A stretch of 64,000 bases of DNA from an uncultured Lysobacteraceae bacterium (lineage in GTDB: Bacteria > Pseudomonadota > Gammaproteobacteria > Xanthomonadales > Xanthomonadaceae), in assembly GCA_946480825.1 (NCBI GenBank), contig CAMLLG010000012.1, positions 1-64,000 on the forward strand. The letters run 5' to 3'. The notes under the pieces are model-generated. The model had not been told where the DNA came from. It saw only the letters and a list, made by a program, of their open reading frames with translations, and ran no database searches. A program made the translations under genes and the position numbers. Below, in pieces: positions 1-8,575 of the stretch (within the stretch, counting starts at the first letter, position 1; the number at the start of each line of letters is the position of its first letter).

Positions 1-509
1 TCAACAAGGTGATCCTGGTCGGCAACCTCGGCAACGATCCCGAAACCAAATACACCCAGGGCGGCATGGCCGTCACCAAAATCAGTCTTGCGACCACCTC
101 CGTGCGCAAGGACAGGGACGGCAACACCCAGGAGCGCACCGAATGGCACCGGGTGACCTTCTTCGGCAAGCTCGGCGAGATCGCCGGCGAATACCTGCGC
201 AAGGGTTCGCAGGTCTACGTCGAAGGCTCGATCCGCTACGACAAGTACACCGGCCAGGACGGCGTCGAGAAATATTTCACCGACATCATCGCCGATGAGA
301 TGCAGATGCTCGGCGGCCGCTCCGAAGGCGGCGGTGGCGGCGGCAGCGAACGTCCGGCCCGCGCGCCTCGCCAGGAAGGCGGCGGCGGTGGCTATGGCGG
401 CGGCGGTCGCAGCGGCGGTGGCGGCTACGGCGGCGGTGGTCAGCGCCAGCAGCCGGCGAACAATCCGCCGCCGATGGACGATTTCTCGGACGACGATATT
501 CCGTTCTGA
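1..509 (+). CDS. ssb: Single-stranded DNA-binding protein, 5' end cut by window
   Basis: Binds single-stranded DNA in replication, repair and recombination. The visible 168 residues begin inside the first OB-fold strand ([17 protein letters not shown]), so the start codon and a few residues lie left of the window; the GTG at position 9 is an internal Val. The OB fold covers about the first 110 residues. A linker of Gly-rich GGGGYGG-type blocks follows. The protein ends in DDDIPF, the acidic tip that binds SSB partner proteins. It is a housekeeping gene followed by its own terminator, so it marks the left border of the metabolite cluster. Identification is secure. Confidence 0.97.
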   Translation, partial: NKVILVGNLGNDPETKYTQGGMAVTKISLATTSVRKDRDGNTQERTEWHRVTFFGKLGEIAGEYLRKGSQVYVEGSIRYDKYTGQDGVEKYFTDIIADEMQMLGGRSEGGGGGGSERPARAPRQEGGGGGYGGGGRSGGGGYGGGGQRQQPANNPPPMDDFSDDDIPF

Positions 510-553
510 GGTTCATCGTCCGGCTCGGGCCGTGTCGAGAAGGAATGAAGAAG

Positions 554-577
554 AGCCCCGTTTCGCGGGGTTTTTCT
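554..577 (+). terminator. Rho-independent terminator of ssb
   Basis: A stem CCCCG (556-560) and CGGGG (566-570) around a TTTCG loop is followed by TTTTTCTTT. It lies 45 bases after the ssb stop and should end ssb transcription. The rest of the 510-776 gap shows nothing else I can support. Confidence 0.85.
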
Positions 578-776
578 TTGTTGATCTTCTCGCGTTGCCG
601 GCCGAGGCCGGCAAGAGTCGACCGCCGTTGAGTCGGCAGCGGATGCACTTTGTCGGTAGTTCAGGATGAAGCTTCACATCGCTGTGGATAGCCGGACGGG
701 ATTGGCGGGCAGCGCGCGGGTACCGCAAATTGACCGTCTTGGGACAAGCCGGACAGAAGAGCGTTCCAACGGCCTG

Positions 777-1772
777 CTAATCGGAGACCGAAGTGGTTTC
801 CGATGATGTGATGAGCCAAGCATGCAGACGTTTGCGGTAGTCATCGTACATCCGCGCATCCGATATCCGGTGCCAGTAGCTGATGCCGCTCAGCAGTTCC
901 AGTCCGACGAAAAGGGACAGTCGTTCCGCGAATCGGCGCAGCGTTCCGTTCTTCGCGCAGTAGGCCGACATCAGCGTCCGCCAATCCTCGGCCCGCTCCG
1001 ACAACAGGAAGTGAAGTTTGACGAAATCGTAGGCGGCGTCATGGAACTTGGCGTGCTCGAAATCGATGAGCGCGACGAGCTGGCCGCCATCGAGGATCAG
1101 ATTGCGTGGTCCGACGTCGCCATGAACCAGCACCGGCCGACAGTCCGCGACGACCAGATCGCACAATGCGAGGATCCTCGCCCGGACAGCCGAGATGGCG
1201 CCCGGATCCAGTTTCGCGAAGGCATCGCGCATGCCCAAGGCATAGTCGAGCCGCCATCCGACCGCTTCTTTCAACGACACGAATGTTCCGGCATGCAGCA
1301 CTTCACCGTATCCCGGTGCGTGGTGGCTGTGCAGTCGCGCCAATCCGGCGCCGAGCGCCGCGAGCAGCGCGGTGCGTTCGGAATCGCCCAATCCCCGGAA
1401 ATCGTCGGGACATACGGCTCCCGGAATGTAGTCGTAAACCTGGAGCGTCCGTCGCTGCGGCGATATCGCGGAGGCGAAGCAGCGCAACGCCGGAGTCGGT
1501 ACGCCGCGCGCTCGCGCCAACGATGCGGCCAAGGCCGCATTGATCATCTTCTGTTCGCGGGCATCCGGGCCATCCTGCTTCAACAGCCAGCGGTCGGAAT
1601 CCGTTGCGCACAAGACGATGCGGTAGTCGCGCGTGTCGCGCAGAAGGCGACACGTGGCGTTCCCGGCGCCGGCCAACGGCAACAGTCCGACATCATGCAG
1701 AAGCCCGGTCGTCTCCGCGTGCAGCGCCGCGGCGTCGATCGGCTGCGGATCCGCGGTCGGTTTCGCGTTCAC
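777..1772 (-). CDS. Aminoglycoside phosphotransferase (APH/choline kinase fold) family protein
   Basis: 331 residues. A kinase of the APH fold that would phosphorylate a small molecule with ATP in the cytoplasm. The catalytic loop reads VHGDVGPRNLIL (HGDxxxxN) and the metal-binding stretch reads LIDFEHAKF. The start is a GTG (1772-1770) overlapping the TGA of the upstream thioesterase gene (GTGA), so the two are translationally coupled. The frame stays open further upstream but only inside the thioesterase gene. Its neighbours (thioesterase, divergent periplasmic phosphatase, MacAB-like exporter) suggest it phosphorylates the cluster product or an intermediate as a protective step. That role is inferred. 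The family assignment is firm; the substrate is unknown. Confidence 0.88.
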   Translation of the reverse strand: MNAKPTADPQPIDAAALHAETTGLLHDVGLLPLAGAGNATCRLLRDTRDYRIVLCATDSDRWLLKQDGPDAREQKMINAALAASLARARGVPTPALRCFASAISPQRRTLQVYDYIPGAVCPDDFRGLGDSERTALLAALGAGLARLHSHHAPGYGEVLHAGTFVSLKEAVGWRLDYALGMRDAFAKLDPGAISAVRARILALCDLVVADCRPVLVHGDVGPRNLILDGGQLVALIDFEHAKFHDAAYDFVKLHFLLSERAEDWRTLMSAYCAKNGTLRRFAERLSLFVGLELLSGISYWHRISDARMYDDYRKRLHAWLITSSETTSVSD

Positions 1773-2545
1773 GCGGTCCTCCAGGGCGATGCCGCCGAGA
1801 TGCAGTCCCGTACCAGCCGGCGCAGGATCGCGAGGATCGCGTCCCGCGCCGTGTGCACGAAAAAGTGATCGCCAGGCAAGACATCCAGTACCGCTTCCCG
1901 CTCGAAGTAGCGTTCCCATTGCCGCAATTGCGGGATGGAGACATCGGTATCCGTTTCGCTGCCGATCAATCGCACTCTGCACCGCAACGGCTGGCATGGT
2001 TCGTGTCTGTACGTTTCGCTGAGCGAGAAGTCAGCGCGAAGGGCCGGCAGAAAAAGCTCCAGCAACTGTTCGTCGGCGAGGATTTCCGGCGGCGTGCCGT
2101 TGAGCGTGCGGAGTTTCTCGACGAACTCGGGCGTGGGCAACGCATGTACGGCTTCGCTGCTTTCCAGATGCGGAGGACGCTTGGCGGAGATCACCATCGC
2201 ATAGGGTTGCGGAATGCCTCGTCGAGCCAGTTCGGCGGCCAGAGTGAAGCTCATCAACGCGCCGTTGCTGTGGCCGAAAAAGACCGCGGGTACGTCCATC
2301 AGCGGCGATATGGCATCGGCCAGGCGCTGGGTCAGGACCGTGAGCGAGCCGATCGGCGATGCCTTGAAATGCGCTCCGCGTCCGGGCAGCTCGACGGCCA
2401 GCAACTCCGCATCGCTGGGCAGCGCCGCATGCCACCCGCGATAGATCGATGCGCTGCCTCCGGCGTAAGGAAAACAGAAAACCCGGCAGGCCGGCGCAGC
2501 GGTTCGGGTTTCGCGGATGAACCACTTCGATGAAGTTTCTGTCAC
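1769..2545 (-). CDS. Type II thioesterase (alpha/beta hydrolase)
   Basis: 258 residues. A free-standing type II thioesterase that hydrolyses wrong or stalled acyl groups from carrier-protein arms of PKS/NRPS lines. It shows the early CFPYAGGSA motif, the nucleophile motif GHSNGA (GxSxG), an Asp region near LIGSETDTDV, and the C-terminal catalytic His in LPGDHFF. I choose the GTG at 2545 because an AAAAGGA ribosome site precedes it and homologues start close to this point; the in-frame ATG at 2647 would add about 34 unlikely residues. It overlaps the kinase gene by four bases and is divergent from the phosphatase gene. It fits the nearby assembly lines. Confidence 0.9.
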   Translation of the reverse strand: MTETSSKWFIRETRTAAPACRVFCFPYAGGSASIYRGWHAALPSDAELLAVELPGRGAHFKASPIGSLTVLTQRLADAISPLMDVPAVFFGHSNGALMSFTLAAELARRGIPQPYAMVISAKRPPHLESSEAVHALPTPEFVEKLRTLNGTPPEILADEQLLELFLPALRADFSLSETYRHEPCQPLRCRVRLIGSETDTDVSIPQLRQWERYFEREAVLDVLPGDHFFVHTARDAILAILRRLVRDCISAASPWRTA

Positions 2546-2702
2546 GTGAATCCTTTTGTGTCGACCGATACGGAACAGAGAACCGATACCTGCCTGGTCC
2601 GGATCGGGGCGGAGCGACCCTGCGCGGATGACCCGATTCCTCGTCAACAGGGCGGCGCTGGCAAGCCAAAATCCGGCCTGCTATGCTTGGGACGACCTGA
2701 CT

Positions 2703-2731
2703 TTGGACAGGTCTGCCTTGGACAATGGACA
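2703..2731. repeat. Three TGGACA repeats upstream of the phosphatase gene
   Basis: TTGGACA occurs at 2703-2709 and 2718-2724, and TGGACA at 2726-2731, just before the AGGAG site at 2738-2742. They lie in the divergent region between thioesterase and phosphatase genes and could be an operator, or chance. No regulator is encoded nearby. Confidence 0.3.
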
Positions 2732-2752
2732 ACATTCAGGAGCGAGTCGTAC

Positions 2753-4045
2753 ATGTTCAAGGGTAGTACAGAACCGCAGGCGGGCGAAGCTTCTGGAAAT
2801 CGGAATTCGGCGGAACGGAAAGCATCGGGCGTGTCGCGCCTGGCTCTGTTCGCAGCGATCTCCCTGTTTCTGCTCATGTCCGCGGCGATCGCCGGCATGG
2901 GCGTTCTGGTCCATCGCGCCTACCGTCTTGAACCGGTTTCCATCGCGCCAACCCCGGCACCCGCGTCCGAAAGTGTGGCGACAAAGCCACTGCCTGCCGT
3001 CGTCGCCGACAAGCCTCGCAATATCGTCCTGTTGATCGCCGATGGTGCCGGGTTCGGCCACTATGCCGCGGCCCGACTGCACTCGGCAGGGGTCGGCGGA
3101 CATCTCTCCGTCGATCGCATGCCGGTGATCGGGCTGATCGAAACCCGATCGGCCGATCGCATCATCACCGATTCGGCGGCGGCGGCCACGGCCATAGCCA
3201 GCGGCGTGAAGACCAACAACGGTTACGTCGGCGTCGATCCTGCCGGGAAACCGCTTTCCTCATTTTTCGAGGACGCCCGTCGCGCCGGCAAGTCGACGGG
3301 TATCGTGGCGACGACATCGGTGGTCGACGGTACTCCCGCGGCGTTTTATGCGCACACGCGCGAACGCTCTTTCGAGGACGAGATCGCCGCGGCCCTGCCG
3401 AAATCAGGTCTGGATTTGGTGCTGGGCGCCGGTTATCCCCACTTTTTGCCGGAGTCGAAAGGCGGCGGCCGTCAGGACGTGCGCGATGTACTTTCGGAAA
3501 TGAAGGCCGGCGGCTACCTGTTTGCTCGGACCCGCGAGGATCTGGACAGGATTGCCGCGACGCCGGGGAAGCTGCTCGGCCTGTTCCGTGCCCACGAGAT
3601 CGCCGCAGGCGGGACAGGTCCTTCCCTCAGTGGCATGGCGGAGGTCGCGCTGGATCGGCTCGCTGCGAACCCGTCCGGTTTCGTGTTGATGATCGAGGGC
3701 AGTCTCATCGACGACAGCAGTCATCTGCGCGATGTCGGCGGCATGCTCGCGGAAATGCAAGCCTTCGATCGCGCCGTCGGCGAAGTACTGGCTTACGCGG
3801 CGAAGCACGGCGATACCCTGGTGATCGTGACTTCGGACCATGAGTGCGGAGGTCTGCTGATCGAGGATCCGATGCACGGCGCGACCGACGGTAGCCTGTA
3901 TGTGCAATGGAACACGGGTTTGCGTCGGACCAGCCACAGCGGTGGGACGGTACCGCTTTTCGCTTATGGGCCGGGTGCGGCCGCATTCGCGGGCACCCGC
4001 GACAACACGGATATCGCAAAATCCGTGCGTGCGGCGCTTCGCTGA
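2753..4045 (+). CDS. Membrane-anchored alkaline phosphatase (PhoA superfamily)
   Basis: 430 residues. A phosphomonoesterase of the PhoA type. Residues about 29-51 form one hydrophobic segment after a polar N-terminus with no clear cleavage site, which should anchor the enzyme with its catalytic part in the periplasm. The metal Asp lies in LIADGAG (about Asp97), the Ser nucleophile in TDSAAAATA (Ser141), and metal ligands in TSDHECGG (Asp362, His363). The usual Asp/His pair region is altered to EGSLIDDSSHL. I take the ATG at 2753, with AGGAG ten bases upstream, over an earlier in-frame ATG lying in the promoter region. Exporter genes follow and an APH-type kinase lies divergent. StrK in streptomycin producers is a known periplasmic phosphatase that activates a phosphorylated product; a similar job here is inferred. 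Confidence 0.85.
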   Translation: MFKGSTEPQAGEASGNRNSAERKASGVSRLALFAAISLFLLMSAAIAGMGVLVHRAYRLEPVSIAPTPAPASESVATKPLPAVVADKPRNIVLLIADGAGFGHYAAARLHSAGVGGHLSVDRMPVIGLIETRSADRIITDSAAAATAIASGVKTNNGYVGVDPAGKPLSSFFEDARRAGKSTGIVATTSVVDGTPAAFYAHTRERSFEDEIAAALPKSGLDLVLGAGYPHFLPESKGGGRQDVRDVLSEMKAGGYLFARTREDLDRIAATPGKLLGLFRAHEIAAGGTGPSLSGMAEVALDRLAANPSGFVLMIEGSLIDDSSHLRDVGGMLAEMQAFDRAVGEVLAYAAKHGDTLVIVTSDHECGGLLIEDPMHGATDGSLYVQWNTGLRRTSHSGGTVPLFAYGPGAAAFAGTRDNTDIAKSVRAALR

Positions 4046-4162
4046 GGTGGTGGCGCCGATGATGGAGGCAGTCCCGGAATCCGAATCCGACGCGCGCGCG
4101 CTCCCTCGGCGTGCCCCCAGGCATCAGCGGCCTTTCGCTCACTTTCGTACGGGAAACGTGGC

Positions 4163-5257
4163 ATGAGACGCTGGTGGATCGCCTCGATCGTCATCCTTGT
4201 GCTCGTGGCGGCCGGCTATGCCGCCAACCGCGCGCTGCGTGCCTCGGAGGCCGCGGATGATGGCGCCGCGCCGACCGAACTGGTGGCGAAACCATCGCGC
4301 TTCGTGCGCAGTGCGGTCGCCCGGGGCCTGATCAAGCCCAAGGTCGGCGCTCAGGTGAAGGTCGGATCGCAGGTTTCGGGTATCGTCAAACGGATGCTCG
4401 TCGGCGTAGGCGAGAACGTGCGCAAGGGGCAGGTGCTCGCCGAGCTCGACGACGAGCGAATCCGCGCCGAGATCGAAGCGCGACGGCAGCGAATGCTGGC
4501 TGCGGGTGCGGAACTTGAATTCTCCCGGCATGCGCTGGAGCGCCTGTTGAAGATCGAGGCCGCTTCGAGCAGGACCATCAGTCAACAAGTGATCGACGAC
4601 CAGCGCGAGAAAGTGCGGGTCAAGGAAGCGACGTATCGTCAGATCCGCTCCGAACTGGCGCAGTCCGAAGTCACGCTGTCTTATGCGCGGATCGTCGCGC
4701 CGATCGACGGGACTATCGTCGAGATCTCGACGAATGAGGGCGAAACCGTGGCCGCGAGCTTCGCGGCGCCGACGTTCGTGATGATCATCGATCTGAGTCG
4801 TCAGGAGATGCAGGCATACGTCGACGAAGCGGATATCGGGTCCGTCCGCGTGGGTCAGGATGTGGATTTTCGACTGGAGAGCTACCCGGGCCGAGTGCTG
4901 CGCGGCAAGGTCCGCGCGATCAATCCCAAGCCTTCCGTTGTCAATAACGTGGTCAATTACATCGTGCTGGTCGATTTTTCGCAGCCGGACGACATCGTGA
5001 TACGACCCGAAATGACCGCGCAGGTCGATTTCGTGCTGGAGGCGCGCGACGATGCGATCGTGGTATCCAGCAAGTCGCTGATCCGCCAGGATGGCGTCGA
5101 TTTCGTTGCGGTGAAACGCGATGGCCGTTGGCGATTGCAACAGGTCGCGACAGGCATGAGGGATTCCGGCAGGATCGAGGTGCTGACGGGATTGAAGAAG
5201 GGCGACGTATATCTGGCGGACAACAATGACTGGGACAGGATCGCAGGGCAACGGTAA
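4163..5257 (+). CDS. MacA-like periplasmic adaptor subunit of an ABC exporter
   Basis: 364 residues. A membrane-fusion (HlyD/MacA/RND-adaptor) protein linking an inner-membrane ABC transporter to an outer-membrane channel. One N-terminal membrane anchor covers residues about 4-24. A lipoyl half-motif (VGSQVSGIVKRMLVGVGENV) comes next, then an alpha-hairpin at about 90-175 and the second lipoyl half (ARIVAPIDGTIVEIS). Beta-barrel and membrane-proximal regions follow. The last 32 bases overlap the ATPase gene. No outer-membrane TolC-type gene is in the window, so a chromosomal one would be used. The cargo is probably the cluster product, judged from position only. Confidence 0.88.
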   Translation: MRRWWIASIVILVLVAAGYAANRALRASEAADDGAAPTELVAKPSRFVRSAVARGLIKPKVGAQVKVGSQVSGIVKRMLVGVGENVRKGQVLAELDDERIRAEIEARRQRMLAAGAELEFSRHALERLLKIEAASSRTISQQVIDDQREKVRVKEATYRQIRSELAQSEVTLSYARIVAPIDGTIVEISTNEGETVAASFAAPTFVMIIDLSRQEMQAYVDEADIGSVRVGQDVDFRLESYPGRVLRGKVRAINPKPSVVNNVVNYIVLVDFSQPDDIVIRPEMTAQVDFVLEARDDAIVVSSKSLIRQDGVDFVAVKRDGRWRLQQVATGMRDSGRIEVLTGLKKGDVYLADNNDWDRIAGQR

Positions 5258-5954
5258 CGTCATCGAGCTGAGGAATCTCTCGAAGATCTATCGAAAAGAG
5301 GGCGCCGCAGCCATTGCGGCGGTCGACGAGGTATCGCTTTCGGTGGCACCGGGCGAGTTCATCGCGATTCTGGGGCCGTCCGGGTCCGGCAAGAGCAGCC
5401 TGATGAACATACTCGGTCTCCTCGATCGTCCGGACAGCGGCGAGTATCTGCTGAACGGTCGGGACGCTCTGCGCATGTCCGAGATCGAGGCCGCCAAGGT
5501 CAGGAACAAGGTGATCGGCTTCGTGTTCCAGGCCTATCATCTGCTGCCGCGCACGACCGCGATCGAGAATGTGCAGCTGGCCTTGATGTACGCGAACGCC
5601 AGCGATTATCGGGAGAAGAGCGAAGCGGCGCTCGATCTGGTGGGGCTTGGAGAGCGCAAGCGGCATTACGTGAGCGAGCTGTCCGGCGGCCAACAGCAAC
5701 GCGTCGCCATCGCCCGCGCGATCGTGAACGATCCGGATCTCATCCTCGCCGACGAGCCGACCGGCAATCTCGATTCCGCGACCCAGGCCGAGATCATCGA
5801 GCTGTTCAAGACGCTCAATCGCAAGGGCACCACCGTCGTCATCATCACCCACAATCTCGAGGTCGCGGAACAGGCGGACCGCGTGATCCGGATCAGGGAT
5901 GGCAAGATCGCCTCCGATGAGCGCCTGCGTACCGTGGCGGAGAAAGCGCAATGA
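5226..5954 (+). CDS. MacB/LolD-type ABC transporter ATP-binding protein
   Basis: 242 residues. The ATPase of the exporter: Walker A GPSGSGKSS at about residue 50, Q-loop in FVFQAYHLLP, signature LSGGQQQR, Walker B LILADEPTG and a switch His in IITHN. MacB proper fuses ATPase and permease in one chain; here they are separate, as in LolCDE-like or split macrolide exporters. The start lies inside the adaptor gene and the stop overlaps the permease start by ATGA, so the four exporter genes form one translationally coupled operon. Confidence 0.93.
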   Translation: MTGTGSQGNGNVIELRNLSKIYRKEGAAAIAAVDEVSLSVAPGEFIAILGPSGSGKSSLMNILGLLDRPDSGEYLLNGRDALRMSEIEAAKVRNKVIGFVFQAYHLLPRTTAIENVQLALMYANASDYREKSEAALDLVGLGERKRHYVSELSGGQQQRVAIARAIVNDPDLILADEPTGNLDSATQAEIIELFKTLNRKGTTVVIITHNLEVAEQADRVIRIRDGKIASDERLRTVAEKAQ

Positions 5955-7177
5955 ATCGCGAACTGTTCTTCCGGATGGTCCTGGCCCGCCTGTGGCGATT
6001 CAAGCTCAAGTCCTTCTTCATGGCGCTCGGCATCGTGATCAGCGTGCTGGCGGTGATCCTGGTGCACTCGGTCGGCATCGCCGTGCGTACCAAATTCACG
6101 AGCTATATCGATACGACATACCCGGCCAACACCGTGTATCTTGCCGGTGGCAACGGATTCATGGGCGGAGGTCAGGGGGCAGACAAGCTGACGCTGGCCG
6201 ACGTGCAGGCGGTGTTGCAGAACGTCGATGGCATCGAGAAGTGGGACCCGATCGTGTTCGCGAGCATGAACGAGGTCAGCAGCGGCAGCAACAGCGCGTA
6301 TGTCTCCGTCATGGGGCACTCCGAGGTGGCCGAAATCGCCCGCAACCGCGGCGTCGACGAGGGCGTCTATTTCGATGCCGGAGACATCCGTCAGGCGAAA
6401 CGTGTGGCGTTGATCGGTCCGAACGCCGCCAGGGCGCTGTTCGGCGATGCGTCGCCGGTGGGCCAGAAAGTGTTCTTCAACAATGTCGCGCTGGAAATCG
6501 TCGGCGTGCTCGAACCCGCAGGCGTCGATCCGCACGGGCGCGATCTCGACAACGAGCTGCATCTGCCGTACACGCTGCTGAAAGACAAGATCCTGGGTCG
6601 CAGCTACATCTCGGGCACGACATTCGTCATCGCCGACGCGCGTCTCGGACAACTCGACGAGATCGCCGAAGAGATCACCCAGGTCGTGCGACGTCAGCAC
6701 GATCTCGCCGACGGCGCGCGCAACGACTTCACCGTCATCCACTCGGGCATCATGCTGCGCATGGTGGACAAGGCCTACCGCACGTTCGATATTTTCCTGC
6801 CGATCACGGTTGCGGTGACGTTTCTGGTCTCGGCGCTGTTGATCATGGGCATCATGACGGCGGTCGTGAAGGAACGGACCCGCGAGATCGGGCTTCGCAA
6901 GGCGCTTGGCGCGACGCCGTCCGATCTGCGCTGGCTGATCATCAGCGAAGTGCTTGCGATCGCCGGGATCGGAACCCTGGTCGGCATCGCGATGGCGACC
7001 GCGACCCTGCTCGCGCTGGCGTCGATGTTCGCGACGAAATTCGGCATCGAACAGTTGTATCCATCCGCGGGTGCGGTCGTGGTCGCAGCGTTTCTGGCGC
7101 TGGTGACAAGCGTTCTCGGCGCGATCCTGCCCGCGAGTCGCGCCGCACGCATGAATCCCGTCTCTGCCTTGGCATGA
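5951..7177 (+). CDS. MacB-like ABC transporter permease (first)
   Basis: 408 residues. It has one N-terminal transmembrane helix (about 20-45), a large periplasmic domain of roughly 230 residues (MacB periplasmic core type) and three C-terminal helices (FtsX-like domain) with the coupling motif EIGLRKALGATPSDL. The start overlaps the ATPase stop (ATGA) and the stop overlaps the next gene (ATGA at 7174). It should form a heterodimer with the next permease. Such systems use ATP to push substrate from the periplasm to the outer-membrane duct rather than across the inner membrane, which matters for the phosphatase model. Confidence 0.9.
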   Translation: MNRELFFRMVLARLWRFKLKSFFMALGIVISVLAVILVHSVGIAVRTKFTSYIDTTYPANTVYLAGGNGFMGGGQGADKLTLADVQAVLQNVDGIEKWDPIVFASMNEVSSGSNSAYVSVMGHSEVAEIARNRGVDEGVYFDAGDIRQAKRVALIGPNAARALFGDASPVGQKVFFNNVALEIVGVLEPAGVDPHGRDLDNELHLPYTLLKDKILGRSYISGTTFVIADARLGQLDEIAEEITQVVRRQHDLADGARNDFTVIHSGIMLRMVDKAYRTFDIFLPITVAVTFLVSALLIMGIMTAVVKERTREIGLRKALGATPSDLRWLIISEVLAIAGIGTLVGIAMATATLLALASMFATKFGIEQLYPSAGAVVVAAFLALVTSVLGAILPASRAARMNPVSALA

Positions 7178-8400
7178 GGATCGGGTTTCAGCTGAGGCTG
7201 ATGCTGGTTGCGGTCAGCAAGGAAAAATGGCGGATGGCGCTTGCGGTCGGTGCGGTCGCTCTGGGCCTGGCGGCAGTGATGATTCTGATGGCGTTGGGAG
7301 CGGGTGCCCGGCAGGAGGTCGCCGGCGTCCTTTCCCAGGTCGGCGTGAACGTCTTGACCGTGGTTCCGGAGCGGGTACAGGCCGTCGCGAATCGGGGCGG
7401 CGGTTGGTATCCCTCGGAGAAGCTTCGCGCGGCGGATCTGGATGCGATCCGCCGCAACGTGCCCGGTGTGCGCATCGTCACGCCCGAGGTGGAAGAAAGC
7501 GTGCCGGTCCGTTATGGCGCCGAACTTCTGCGCACCACGCTCAAGGGCGTGAACGAGCGGCAGTTCGCGCAGGTGCGCAATTACCGCATCGCTTCCGGTC
7601 GCGGATTCCTGCCTGCCGAAGAAGCCGATGGCGCACCGGTCGCGATCGTCGGCAGTTTCGTCGTCGAACGCCTGAATGCCAATTTCAGCATGCTCGACCA
7701 GACGGTGTGGGTGGGCGATGCCGGCGCGTTCCGCGTGGTCGGTCAGTACGAGGAAAAAGGGCTGAGCGACTCCGGCACGAATTACGACGATCTCGTGGTC
7801 GTGCCGTACGAAACCGCGCGCACTCGCTTGTTCGGCCGCGACAATTACGATCGGATCCTTCTGCTGCCCCACGAAGGCGCGGACGTCGATCGCGTGGCGG
7901 CGAACGTCCGCGATGTACTGCGCGACAACCATGGCATCGACCCCGGCGACAAGGACGATTTCGACATTCTTCGGCCCTCCACCACGGATCGTGCCAAACG
8001 CACCACCGGAGAGTTGCTCGGCGGACTGGCGTGGTTTCTGACCGCGGTCACTTTATCCATCGGCGGAGCCGGCGTTTTCGCCGTGTCGTATCTCAACGTG
8101 CTGGACCGGCGCGGCGAAATCGGTCTGCGGATCGCGCTCGGCGCCACGCGCCGAGACATCATCGTGCTGTTCCTGATGGAGGCTCTTCTGCTCAGCGCGC
8201 TGGGCTGCATCGCCGGCTTCGCGCTCGGGTACTGCGCGATCCGCATGTTCGCGCTCTGGACCGAATGGAAGATGGCGATCGACTTCTCGGTCATCGCGGT
8301 TCCCGCATCGGTTTCGGCCCTGTTGGGCATCGTATTTGGGGTGGCCCCGGCCTACAAGGCTTCGCGCATGGCCCCGGTCGAGGCGCTGCGCGCCGCATAG
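7174..8400 (+). CDS. MacB-like ABC transporter permease (second)
   Basis: 408 residues. The ATG at 7174 overlaps the stop of the first permease. It has the same layout: N-terminal helix (about 20-45), periplasmic core domain, and a C-terminal FtsX-like triple helix with EIGLRIALGATRRDI as the coupling-helix motif. It is only distantly similar to its neighbour, so the pair looks like an old duplication forming a heterodimeric channel. It is the last gene of the plus-strand set; the next genes run on the opposite strand. Confidence 0.9.
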   Translation: MRIGFQLRLMLVAVSKEKWRMALAVGAVALGLAAVMILMALGAGARQEVAGVLSQVGVNVLTVVPERVQAVANRGGGWYPSEKLRAADLDAIRRNVPGVRIVTPEVEESVPVRYGAELLRTTLKGVNERQFAQVRNYRIASGRGFLPAEEADGAPVAIVGSFVVERLNANFSMLDQTVWVGDAGAFRVVGQYEEKGLSDSGTNYDDLVVVPYETARTRLFGRDNYDRILLLPHEGADVDRVAANVRDVLRDNHGIDPGDKDDFDILRPSTTDRAKRTTGELLGGLAWFLTAVTLSIGGAGVFAVSYLNVLDRRGEIGLRIALGATRRDIIVLFLMEALLLSALGCIAGFALGYCAIRMFALWTEWKMAIDFSVIAVPASVSALLGIVFGVAPAYKASRMAPVEALRAA

Positions 8401-8444
8401 CGTGCAGCGTCGCGGATGGCGGTGGTTCGGTCGATCATCGAAAA

Positions 8445-8462
8445 GCGACCTTTTCAGGTCGC
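8445..8462. terminator. Hairpin between convergent operons, possible terminator
   Basis: GCGACCT (8445-8451) and AGGTCGC (8456-8462) form a perfect 7-bp stem with a TTTC loop. It sits between the stop of the exporter operon (8400) and the stop of the converging acyl-CoA dehydrogenase gene (8576). No clear T-run follows on either side, so its action as a terminator is uncertain. Confidence 0.4.
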
Positions 8463-8575
8463 GACTCCGGCACGTGGCGTGGCGGATCGATTGACGACGA
8501 ATCCATCGCCTGCACGTTCGTTCCGTCGGCGCGGTCATGCCCGGTCGTGCCGGCAGATCGCTTTTCGATGGCGTG

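Noticed and set aside
2546..2752. N-terminal extension of the alkaline phosphatase from an earlier ATG
   Set aside because: The extension has no features of a leader, lies in the divergent promoter region, and the ATG at 2753 has a good AGGAG site followed by a membrane anchor.
5899..8400. One long plus-strand frame covering both permeases as a fusion
   Set aside because: Upstream of 7174 this frame is only a shadow of the first permease; the real second permease starts at the ATGA overlap.
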